From the NCBI GenBank assembly GCA_028285545.1, contig JANQPA010000018.1:310001-374000 (forward strand): 64,000 bases of DNA, in the 5' to 3' direction. How positions within the stretch are numbered: position 1 is the stretch's first letter; every line of letters starts with the position of its first letter. The translations under genes and the position numbers were made by a program. Positions 25,018 through 32,603 of this stretch are shown here, one piece after another. Under the pieces are notes generated by a model. The model was given only the letters and a program-made list of their open reading frames with translations. It had not been told where the DNA came from and did not search any database. This DNA is from Saprospiraceae bacterium (GTDB lineage: Bacteria > Bacteroidota > Bacteroidia > Chitinophagales > Saprospiraceae).

Positions 25018-26031
25018 CTATTGCTTCTCAAAAACTTCGATCAAAAATCCGTTGGGTGCAAGCAGACTTATCACTTTTATTTTTCCCAGAACAGGGTCCT
25101 CATAATCAGTTAGGTTTTGAACTATATGAGTATTATACTCTTCTGTTCTTTTCCTAAAAGTATCCATATTTTTTGTTTCAAAAGTCCACATCCCTAATCC
25201 ACGGTTGGGAATCCGAGGAGCTACATTCAAAGGAATAAATTGCTTGTCTTTATAATCCAAAAACAACAAATGATTATGACTATTACCTTTGGCATAGACC
25301 AATGAAAAACGGAAGGATACACCAGGCTCGATCCCTAATGCTGAACCCGGACTGGTTTCCCAAATTCGATCTGCTCTCAATTCCAAATCAAGGACTTTTT
25401 CCAAAAACTCAAGCATTTCATCTGAATCTTTAAGCACCATGGCAGAGTATCCAGGGCCGCCCATTTTAGTTTTGGGATCAACTGGTGCCAATTGAGGCAT
25501 TCCGTCCATCCGCTCTATACCCACAGCATGTAAAAAATCAGGAGCTTTATAGATGGTTTCAATATATCGATAAGAAGAGCCATCGGGCCGCTCAACAGTC
25601 CCTTCCTGAATGGGAGCCATGGCTGAAAAACCTCGTTCTCTTAATTCTCGGTCTAGTTGATCTTGCGCAGCATTTGGAAATCCTAATGAAAAAGGACCCA
25701 GCTCACGCGAATCATGGCTTTTATGAATGCTCGGAGTTTCCTTATTAAGGACCAACAAGCGGATTTGGATTAAACCAGGCACCCCAGGACGATGAAGCAA
25801 ATAAGTTTCCCAATCTAAATCCGATGGAAAATCCCATAACTTACGCTGCTGCTTTTTTTGATCTTCACTGACAGGAATGGGGCCCACCAAATCCATTTCC
25901 AAAGCTTCCACATAGAATTTTTTGTAGGCTTCTAAGTTTATTGTGGCAATAGTTGCAGTATGCAGGCCGCCACATAGGCCTATGGTGTTCTCAACAGGTG
26001 CTAATGGGTCATCTGTGTTTTGATTCTTCAT
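25018..26031 (-). CDS. Two-module VOC-superfamily protein, cytosolic
   Basis: A 337-aa protein with no signal peptide, paralogous to the lipoprotein at 13090-14169; shared phrases include ELGPFSLGFPN/ELGPFTIGFPN, RPDGSSYRYIETIYKAPDFLHAVGIER and PRIPNRGLGMWTF. Two VOC modules: the first begins GGLHTATIATINLEAYKKFYVEAL, the second near GGPGYSAMVLKDSD. The same enzyme fold on both sides of the inner membrane is unusual. First gene of a reverse unit with the MFS transporter, read from the operator C region. Confidence 0.86.
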   Translation of the reverse strand: MKNQNTDDPLAPVENTIGLCGGLHTATIATINLEAYKKFYVEALEMDLVGPIPVSEDQKKQQRKLWDFPSDLDWETYLLHRPGVPGLIQIRLLVLNKETPSIHKSHDSRELGPFSLGFPNAAQDQLDRELRERGFSAMAPIQEGTVERPDGSSYRYIETIYKAPDFLHAVGIERMDGMPQLAPVDPKTKMGGPGYSAMVLKDSDEMLEFLEKVLDLELRADRIWETSPGSALGIEPGVSFRFSLVYAKGNSHNHLLFLDYKDKQFIPLNVAPRIPNRGLGMWTFETKNMDTFRKRTEEYNTHIVQNLTDYEDPVLGKIKVISLLAPNGFLIEVFEKQ

Positions 26032-26102
26032 TTGCTTATTTTATGGCCTCTTTTTCTCAAACTTCCATATTTTTTTATTCAAAATAGAAAATACAGAAAA
26101 AA

Positions 26103-26119
26103 TTAGTTAACTTAACTAA
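26103..26119. promoter_or_regulatory. Candidate operator C1 (perfect palindrome)
   Basis: TTAGTTAA-C-TTAACTAA is a perfect palindrome with 8-base arms, lying 72 bases from the VOC start (26031) and 54 bases before the peroxiredoxin start (26173). It uses the same AGTTAA half site as regions A and B. Confidence 0.55.
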
Positions 26120-26138
26120 CTATTAATATAATTAACTT
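26120..26138. promoter_or_regulatory. Candidate operator C2 (8-3-8)
   Basis: CTATTAAT-ATA-ATTAACTT directly abuts C1. Its 16-mer at 26122-26137 is the reverse complement of 7532-7547 with one mismatch, the strongest link between the first and third divergent regions. Confidence 0.55.
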
Positions 26139-26172
26139 TGCCGTTAAATTATAATATCATCAAAAAAAACTT

Positions 26173-26649
26173 ATGGCCCATCCAAAAATTGGAGAAAAAG
26201 CAACTGATTTTCAGTTAACCAGTACTGATCTAAAAATAATAAGCAGGGCTGAATATGCCGGCAAATCCCTCGTTTTACTTTTTTTCCCTTTAGCCTATTC
26301 AGGCGGATGCATTAAAGAAATGTGTCTGGTCAGAGATTCTTATGATCAATACAATAGTTTAGATGCTGAAGTACTGGGCATTTCAGTGGATTCTCCTTTT
26401 GTTTTGAGAAAATTTGCTACCGATTATAACTTGCAATTCCCTTTAGCCTCAGATTTCAATCGAAAAATGTGCAAAGATTATGGGGTTATGTATGAAGGAG
26501 AATTTGTAGGTATGACTGGTTTTTCCAGGCGAGCCTCCTTCATCATTGATGCCAATGGAATAATTAGATACAAAGAAATTTGTGACAGCAACGCTCAACC
26601 AGATTTTGAGAAAATTAAAGAAACTTTATCTGCACTTAGTCTGAATTAA
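26173..26649 (+). CDS. Peroxiredoxin (AhpE/Prx family)
   Basis: A 158-aa thiol peroxidase. The peroxidatic motif FPLAYSGGCIKEMC places C46 after P-x3-S-x2-C, with C51 a possible second thiol; serine replaces the more common threonine. It reduces hydroperoxides or peroxynitrite in the cytosol. It overlaps the PepSY gene by one base (TAATG). First gene of the forward unit under operator C, presumably guarding flavoenzyme-rich metabolism from peroxide; that role is inferred. Confidence 0.92.
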   Translation: MAHPKIGEKATDFQLTSTDLKIISRAEYAGKSLVLLFFPLAYSGGCIKEMCLVRDSYDQYNSLDAEVLGISVDSPFVLRKFATDYNLQFPLASDFNRKMCKDYGVMYEGEFVGMTGFSRRASFIIDANGIIRYKEICDSNAQPDFEKIKETLSALSLN

Positions 26650-28055
26650 TGAAAGCTAGTTTAATCCGGAAATGGCATAGGGTTTTATCTCTAATTTTGC
26701 TTGCTCAACTCATAATTTGGATGAGTACAGCTCTTGGCATGACCTTAGTTCCTCGCAAATGGACTACCGCTTACAAGGTTCCGACCTATCCAACTTCCTT
26801 CAAAGCAAATAACCTTTTTCCAAATCTAAATCTGCTCAAAAACAAACTTGATGACACAGCCACTAAGGTCATCTTGAAACAAGAAGGCCTGCGAAGCATA
26901 TTGCGGATTAGTAGCCTTTCTGATGAGGAAAAATTACTCGCTTCAGATTTAAATGACCTTAGACCTCCTGGAAAACAAGAGATTGCAGATTGGGCATCTC
27001 AAATCACATCAGCAAAAATCCAGGTATCGAACATTTCCATTCAGGAAAAAAACAGTCCAGAATATCAAAAGCTACCACTGCCTGTCTACCGGGTAGAAGC
27101 TCCCAATGCCATCTTATTTTTTGATATGCAAACTGGGAAATACATTAGCCAGACTACCCCAGCCAAAAAGTTTGAAAATCTAATGAAAACCATCCATGTG
27201 ATGGATTATACTGGAAATGCTCAATTTAGGGCCAATCGGTTTTTAACAGCTGCGGCTATTCTATTTCTCTTGACAGCATTTCTAGGAATTTTGAGTGTGC
27301 AAAAACTGCGTTTAAATCTTCCTTCCGCAAAAATAAGATCGAAAACTAGAGTTTACAGGTGGCATAAATGGTTAGGTATAGTACTAGTTATACAGGTTAT
27401 TCTATGGACTAGTTCAGGACTGTCTGTAGTATGGCTTTTAGAACCTGCAAGGAATTTAGGTAATGAGAGTCTGGAAGTGCAACAAAGTTCTATTGATTGG
27501 TCAAAAGTAAAGGTTCACCCGGATAGCATTGTCCAAAATTCTAACGATAGTCTGCTCGCTCCGGTTGAAATTGAACTTGTGATGCTTTTAGACAAACCAG
27601 TCTATCGATTCAATTATCCTGGGCGCAATTCGGATCGCAAACTTATAGATGCCAATACCGGAAACCTCATTCATTTGCAGGAATCTGATCGAGATGCCAT
27701 TGCTGCCAACTATTTAAAGGAAGAAACGCTATCCTCCGTAAGTCACTGGGAAAAGACAGAGAAAATTGATTTTCATTTTTATACTGGTCCTTTTCCGGTA
27801 TGGAAAGCCTATTTTTCTGTGCCTTATAAAGGAGTTTTAAGCGTGGATTGTGTAACTGGATTGGTCCATCAACCAGTCCGTACCAATCGGCTAATTTTTC
27901 TCGAAAAATATTATAATGTCCATGTAGTAAATTGGAGTTTTGGGGTAATAAAATACCGCCTTGAACCTGAGCTACTTACGGTAATAGGCCTCCTATTTAT
28001 ATTAATCCTAAGTGGAATTATTTTACAATTAAAAAGAAGGAAAAAACCGAACTAA
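26649..28055 (+). CDS. PepSY-associated transmembrane protein
   Basis: A 468-aa inner-membrane protein with about four membrane helices (near residues 10-30, 190-215, 235-265 and 440-465). Two matching units each open with a Trp-His pair (RKWHRVLSLILLAQLIIW and YRWHKWLGIVLVIQVILW), and two PepSY-like external domains lie between helices. PepSY-TM proteins often act in transmembrane electron transfer or metal handling. Placement before a fumarate-reductase-like flavoprotein suggests it could carry electrons for a redox step of the pathway; this is inference. Confidence 0.85.
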   Translation: MKASLIRKWHRVLSLILLAQLIIWMSTALGMTLVPRKWTTAYKVPTYPTSFKANNLFPNLNLLKNKLDDTATKVILKQEGLRSILRISSLSDEEKLLASDLNDLRPPGKQEIADWASQITSAKIQVSNISIQEKNSPEYQKLPLPVYRVEAPNAILFFDMQTGKYISQTTPAKKFENLMKTIHVMDYTGNAQFRANRFLTAAAILFLLTAFLGILSVQKLRLNLPSAKIRSKTRVYRWHKWLGIVLVIQVILWTSSGLSVVWLLEPARNLGNESLEVQQSSIDWSKVKVHPDSIVQNSNDSLLAPVEIELVMLLDKPVYRFNYPGRNSDRKLIDANTGNLIHLQESDRDAIAANYLKEETLSSVSHWEKTEKIDFHFYTGPFPVWKAYFSVPYKGVLSVDCVTGLVHQPVRTNRLIFLEKYYNVHVVNWSFGVIKYRLEPELLTVIGLLFILILSGIILQLKRRKKPN

Positions 28056-28076
28056 AGCTTATTGATCAGTAAAACT

Positions 28077-28637
28077 ATGACCAGGATTAGACCCAAAAAT
28101 ATAGAAGATGTTCCAGAATTAGCTCCCATTTTTGAGGCTGGCGAAAAAATCATGGGTTTTGTACCTAATGATGGTTTAACTATGGCATATCGCCCTGATA
28201 TTCTTTCCTCCTTTTTGGGCTTGGTGCAAAGCATTTATACTGAAGGAGAAGTCCAGCCAGGGTTGAAAAGGATGATTGGATTAATAGCTAGCGCAGCTGC
28301 CGGATGTCAATACTGTCAGGCTCATGCAGTCAATTCAGCTTCTATACATGGAGAAGATTTGGAGAAAATTCAAGCAGTCTGGGATTTTCGCAAAAGTGCT
28401 CTATTTAGCCCTTCGGAAAAAGCAGCGCTGGAGGTAGCTTATAAAGCGGGCATGGTTCCCAATGCGGTATCAGATGAAGATTTTAATCAGTTAAAATCCT
28501 TTTACACTGACCAGCAAGTTATCGAAATTGTTGCCGTTATTTCAATGTATGGCTTCCTCAACAGATGGAATGCTACCTTACAAACTACATTAGAATCTAA
28601 ACCTGATTCCTTTATAAAAAAAGTAAAAAATGTATGA
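28077..28637 (+). CDS. Carboxymuconolactone decarboxylase/AhpD-like protein
   Basis: A 186-aa all-alpha protein of the CMD/AhpD family. The AhpD redox motif is intact: AAGCQYCQAHAV with C77, C80 and H83 (C-x2-C-x2-H). Members act as alkylhydroperoxidase partners or decarboxylases. An in-frame TTG at 28062 is less likely than the ATG at 28077. It overlaps the next flavoprotein gene by eight bases. With the peroxiredoxin three genes upstream it could form a peroxide-detoxifying pair. Confidence 0.9.
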   Translation: MTRIRPKNIEDVPELAPIFEAGEKIMGFVPNDGLTMAYRPDILSSFLGLVQSIYTEGEVQPGLKRMIGLIASAAAGCQYCQAHAVNSASIHGEDLEKIQAVWDFRKSALFSPSEKAALEVAYKAGMVPNAVSDEDFNQLKSFYTDQQVIEIVAVISMYGFLNRWNATLQTTLESKPDSFIKKVKNV

Positions 28638-30051
28638 TGTCTTAATAGTTGGGGCAGGAACAGCCGGCATGGCCTGTGCAATTACTGCGGCTGGACAAGG
28701 GGCCAAAGTCGGAGTTGTTGAAAAATCTGATCATATAGGTGGTGCCTTGCATTGGTCAGGAGGTCATATGAGTGCTGGAGGAACCAGATTACAAAAGTCA
28801 AGAGGAATTGATGATTCCCCAGAAAAGCATTACCAAGACATTATTAACATAAATGGAAGTTCTGGAGATCTGGAGCTTATTAAATTAGCTGTAGAAGAGG
28901 CACCTCGAACCATTAACTGGCTAGAAGATTTAGGCTTTGATTTTGCCCCTGAATGTCCAAGAATCATTTATGGTCATGTTCCTTATACTCTTCCTCGAAC
29001 CCATTACGGTACTAATAAAGCCCTATCAATTTATGAAGTCCTCAAGCCGCTTTGGGATGACCAGATTAAGAAAGGCAACATCGATCTTTTTCTCCATCAC
29101 GAATGGAAGGGTTTGGAACAAAACAACAATCAATTTAATGAAGTAATTACTGAGAACTCAGACGGCGAGAAATCTTTTTTTGGACAAAACATTGTACTTA
29201 CTACCGGCGGGTATGGAAGTAATCCTTCTTTTTTCTCACAAAAACATCCCAATACTCCTTTAATGAGTTCCACTTATCCAAGTGCTACAGGTGATGGTCA
29301 TCAGATTATTGAAAAAATAGGTGGCCGGTTCCAATATGCCGAAATGCATTTGCCAAGTCTGGGAGGAGTAGAATTGGCCAAAGGAAGATGTAATTTTAAT
29401 GAAGCCTGGGCCATGGTATTAACTTCAGTTTATCGCCAGCCCAGAGAGATTTACGTTAATAATCAAGGATTTCGCTTTATGCGAGAAGACGAAATCAACG
29501 CTGATACTCGTGAGCGACTGGCCATACAACAACCTGGTTGGACTTTTTGGCTCATTTTTGATGAAGCGGCCTTGCTGGAACGCATGGAAAATGGAATTGA
29601 AAACCCGATAATGATAGGCTGGGATACAGAAAAAATTAAGGCAGCAGCTCTGGAAGAGCGATTTCTTTGGAAGGCAGATTCCATTGCATCTTTATGTCAA
29701 AAAACAGGCTTACCCTACAATAACCTGAACACTACTATTTCTGGTTTTAATACCATTGTTGACCAAGGGAACGACCATGATTTTGGCAGAGAATATTTAA
29801 AAAATAAGGTAGAGCAAGCACCCTATTATGCTTTGCAGGTTCATGCCTCGGTATTGGTAACCTTTGGAGGAATGAAAGTCAACCCGCAATTGCAATTATT
29901 GGATCAAGCAGGTAAAATTATGCCTGGTTTATATGGTGCTGGAGAGTTTTTGGGCTTAGGAGCTACCAGTGGAAGTGCCTTTTGCAGTGGAATGGCCATT
30001 ACACCTGCTCTGAGTTTTGGAAGAATTTTAGGAAAAACCTTAACGAAATAA
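28630..30051 (+). CDS. Fumarate-reductase/KstD-like FAD-dependent dehydrogenase
   Basis: A 473-aa flavoprotein. The FAD motif GAGTAGMACAITAAGQGAKVGVVEK begins at residue 8; GGALHWSGGHMSAGGTRLQ and the C-terminal GLYGAGEFLGLGATSGSAFCSG are typical of the fumarate reductase/3-ketosteroid dehydrogenase/tricarballylate dehydrogenase group. No signal peptide, so cytosolic. It would introduce or remove a C=C bond next to a carbonyl or carboxylate. Tricarballylate dehydrogenase-like action would feed an aconitase-type hydratase and is an attractive but unproved reading. Confidence 0.9.
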   Translation: MYDVLIVGAGTAGMACAITAAGQGAKVGVVEKSDHIGGALHWSGGHMSAGGTRLQKSRGIDDSPEKHYQDIININGSSGDLELIKLAVEEAPRTINWLEDLGFDFAPECPRIIYGHVPYTLPRTHYGTNKALSIYEVLKPLWDDQIKKGNIDLFLHHEWKGLEQNNNQFNEVITENSDGEKSFFGQNIVLTTGGYGSNPSFFSQKHPNTPLMSSTYPSATGDGHQIIEKIGGRFQYAEMHLPSLGGVELAKGRCNFNEAWAMVLTSVYRQPREIYVNNQGFRFMREDEINADTRERLAIQQPGWTFWLIFDEAALLERMENGIENPIMIGWDTEKIKAAALEERFLWKADSIASLCQKTGLPYNNLNTTISGFNTIVDQGNDHDFGREYLKNKVEQAPYYALQVHASVLVTFGGMKVNPQLQLLDQAGKIMPGLYGAGEFLGLGATSGSAFCSGMAITPALSFGRILGKTLTK

Positions 30052-30057
30052 ATCAAT

Positions 30058-31230
30058 ATGAATTTACCATTAGAAGGATTAAGAGTATTGGAATTCACCC
30101 ATGCAGTTATGGGACCTTGCTGCGGATTATTATTGGCGGATATGGGAGCGGAAGTGATTCATATTGAACCTCCCGGAGGAGACCACACGAGAAGACTACA
30201 AGGATTTGGTACCGGATATTTCAGCATGTACAGTCGCAATAAAAAAAGTCTGGCCGTTAATCTAAAAAGTGAGGAGGGGAAGACCATCATTTACGAGCTG
30301 GCAAAAGAAGCGGACATTCTAGTTGAAAATTTTGGCCCAGGAACCATTGATCGCCTTGGTTTTGGATATGAAAAAATGAAAGAGATCAATGATCGGCTCA
30401 TCTATTGTTCCTTAAAAGGCTTTTTGAATGGCCCTTATGAGAAACGCCATGCTATGGATGAGGTCGTGCAAATGATGGGTGGATTGGCTTATATGACCGG
30501 GCGGCCTGGCGACCCTATCCGAGCCGGAACTTCCATTATAGATATCACTGGTGGAATGTTTGGATATATCGGCATTATCCAAGCTTTATATGAAAGAGAA
30601 AAAACGGGTAAGGGCAAATTCGTAAAGGCAGCCTTATTTGAAACCTGTGCTTTTTTGATGGGGCAACACATGGCCTATTCCTCTCAGGTGAATCACGCTG
30701 TTCCGCCGATGCCTGCTCGTATTAGTGCCTGGTCTATTTACCGTATTTTTGATACTAAGGATGAGGACAAAATCTTCATTGGTATTATCAGTGAAAAACA
30801 CTGGGAAAGATTTTGTACGGTATTTGGCTGGCAAGAATGGCTTGGGGATGAGCGTCTGGCCAGCAATAATGGAAGAATTCAGGAAAGAGAATGGTTTTTG
30901 CCTCTTTTAGAAGAACGGATCAAACAATTCACCAAAGCAGAGATAGTAGAAAAATGTGATGAAGCACATATTCCCTTTGCTCCGATTTCCAGACCTGAAG
31001 ATCTATTTGAGGATCAACAATTGAATGAAGGACAGTCCCTCTTAAATGTCTCCATGCCTAATGGAAAAAACATAAAGCTTCCAAAATTCCCAATTGAATA
31101 TGGGGATACGGAAGTTCAAAAAAGAATGGACCCTCCAGAAATTGGAGAACATACCAAGGATATTTTGCAAGAATTAGGAGTAAATAATGAGCGAATTGCT
31201 GAATTTAGAAATAAAGGCATTATTCAATAA
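30058..31230 (+). CDS. Class III (CaiB/BaiF) CoA-transferase
   Basis: A 390-aa family III CoA-transferase. The start LPLEGLRVLEFTHAVMGPCCG, then KKSLAVNLKSEEGK, LVENFGPGTIDRLGFG and AMDEVVQMMGGLAYMTG are family landmarks; the aspartate in AMDEVV fits the nucleophile position. It moves CoA from a donor thioester to a carboxylate such as oxalate, carnitine, itaconate or a bile acid. It is the only CoA-activating enzyme seen in the island and would supply the thioester for the HMG-CoA-lyase-like enzyme at 15285. Confidence 0.93.
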   Translation: MNLPLEGLRVLEFTHAVMGPCCGLLLADMGAEVIHIEPPGGDHTRRLQGFGTGYFSMYSRNKKSLAVNLKSEEGKTIIYELAKEADILVENFGPGTIDRLGFGYEKMKEINDRLIYCSLKGFLNGPYEKRHAMDEVVQMMGGLAYMTGRPGDPIRAGTSIIDITGGMFGYIGIIQALYEREKTGKGKFVKAALFETCAFLMGQHMAYSSQVNHAVPPMPARISAWSIYRIFDTKDEDKIFIGIISEKHWERFCTVFGWQEWLGDERLASNNGRIQEREWFLPLLEERIKQFTKAEIVEKCDEAHIPFAPISRPEDLFEDQQLNEGQSLLNVSMPNGKNIKLPKFPIEYGDTEVQKRMDPPEIGEHTKDILQELGVNNERIAEFRNKGIIQ

Positions 31231-31240
31231 AGAAAAGAAG

Positions 31241-31601
31241 ATGAAAAATAGATGGATTCTTAGCGGTCTCTTTGTCTTGCTTGTCACTTTCAATTTATCA
31301 GGGCAAAACATAAAATTTACTGAAGAGGTATTCAAAGATTGGATTCAAACTAGAGTAGGTGATGGCAGCTCTCCTTCGTTTTGGAGTTGCACCGGGGAAG
31401 TATAAGATTATCTGGAATCGATACGGTGACCGGCCCGCATTTGCAGGAAAAGGAAAGGGTATTATTCAATTGGTAGCCACTCGAGTAGACACCTTTGAAG
31501 AATTACCAGGCGAATTGAAAAAATACATTAAAGAAAAAGCTCCCATGTGGCTGGAACCACCTAGGAATCAGGAGGAGATTGAGGGTTTGAAGAAAGAGTG
31601 A
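31241..31601 (+). pseudogene. Decayed DUF1838-like gene (internal deletion and frameshift)
   Basis: An ATG at 31241 opens a signal peptide (MKNRWILSGLFVLLV...LSGQ) followed by IQTRVGDGSSPSFWSCTGEV, then a stop at 31403. This matches the DUF1838 N-terminus (compare VRASETGEDVVFWASGMV in copy 1). In another frame, to 31601, follows a DUF1838-like C-terminus: GDRPAF...IIQLVATRVDTFEELPGELKKYIKEKAP, comparable to the tail of copy 1. The roughly 180 middle residues and the NETSW end are missing. The fragments lie in different frames, so this is read as a broken third DUF1838 copy closing the CoA-transferase unit. Confidence 0.6.
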
Positions 31602-32000
31602 GTCGGGATAATACAAGAAAAAATATTGAAAAACTTTCTTTTGATAATTTTTTATTCTATATTTAAGCAACTATACAATATTTTTTAACCCCAAATTTAA
31701 ATTTTTCATGAAACCTAAAACCTAAAACTCAAAAAAACAAAACCAAACTCATCTTCCTAATTCAAGGTATTTTTACCATTTATTTCTAAGCTTTTTCTTT
31801 TCTATAAATCCAAAGATTTCAATTGGGTTTTATCTCTTTAATAGGTGATCAATACCATTCCTAAGCTTAAGGAAGAGAGAATTCTTCATTTTACAGCAAT
31901 TTGCTTTGAATACCGCTGCTAAAGGAACTCATCTACTCTAGTACACAGACGGGTATAGAACTCTTTTGCCTCTTCATAACAATAAAATTACGGCTAAAAA
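31602..32000. other. AT-rich intergenic region before the injection-system operon
   Basis: Almost 400 bases with no credible gene. It contains A- and T-rich runs and a short direct repeat (AAACCTAAAACCTAAAACT near 31709-31729). It must hold the promoter for the eCIS operon, but no convincing Bacteroidota -33/-7 pair was found by eye. The catabolic operator motif is absent, so the eCIS is probably controlled separately. Confidence 0.6.
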
Positions 32001-32594
32001 ATGATTTTTGAAGCCCTTGCACTCTTACGTGATGAGCTTGAAGCTTTTGTAGAGTCACTAGATGATGGTATTAAAACCAATCAGGTAGTATTAGGCAACA
32101 TTTCTTTGCATGATTCAGAGAATGGAAGTGATATGGATGATAATATTGTAATTTCCTTGGTCAATGTTGAGGAAGAAAGTGCTTTAAAAAATAGAAAATT
32201 AAGGCGCAGGCAGGAAGCTGATCAGATAGTGGTAGATTCACCAAGTGTTTTTCTTAATCTGTACATCTTATTTACTGCCAACTGGCCAAATAATTATGAA
32301 AATGCATTGAAACGCTTAGCTCATGTAGTCAGTTTTTTTCAGCATCGAAATGTTTTTACTCTTTCAAATGCCACTCATTTTGTATCGAATGTTGATCAAG
32401 AAGATCAGGACTTGAGGGAATTGAAAATTATTCTTGATCTATATACCATGACTTTTGAACAAATCAACCATCTCTGGGGATCTTTGGGAGGCAAGCAAGT
32501 GCCTTTTGCAATGTATAAAGTTCGACTCGTAGAAATTCGCCATCGTCAACCCATGCGCAGTGGGCCTTCGATTGAGGAAATTAAAGTTCGTTAA
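32001..32594 (+). CDS. eCIS cap/tube terminator (DUF4255, Afp16/Pvc16-like)
   Basis: A 197-aa DUF4255 protein. The start FEALALLRDELEAFVESL and ISLVNVEEESALKNRK, then VFLNLYILFTANW and the C-terminal YKVRLVEIRH match the family. In Afp, PVC and AlgoCIS particles this protein caps the distal end of tube and sheath and ends assembly. It is the first gene of the operon, as in many Bacteroidota eCIS loci. The downstream 432-aa gene starts nine bases after it, so the two are probably made together. Confidence 0.92.
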   Translation: MIFEALALLRDELEAFVESLDDGIKTNQVVLGNISLHDSENGSDMDDNIVISLVNVEEESALKNRKLRRRQEADQIVVDSPSVFLNLYILFTANWPNNYENALKRLAHVVSFFQHRNVFTLSNATHFVSNVDQEDQDLRELKIILDLYTMTFEQINHLWGSLGGKQVPFAMYKVRLVEIRHRQPMRSGPSIEEIKVR

Positions 32595-32603
32595 AAAAAT
32601 TAA

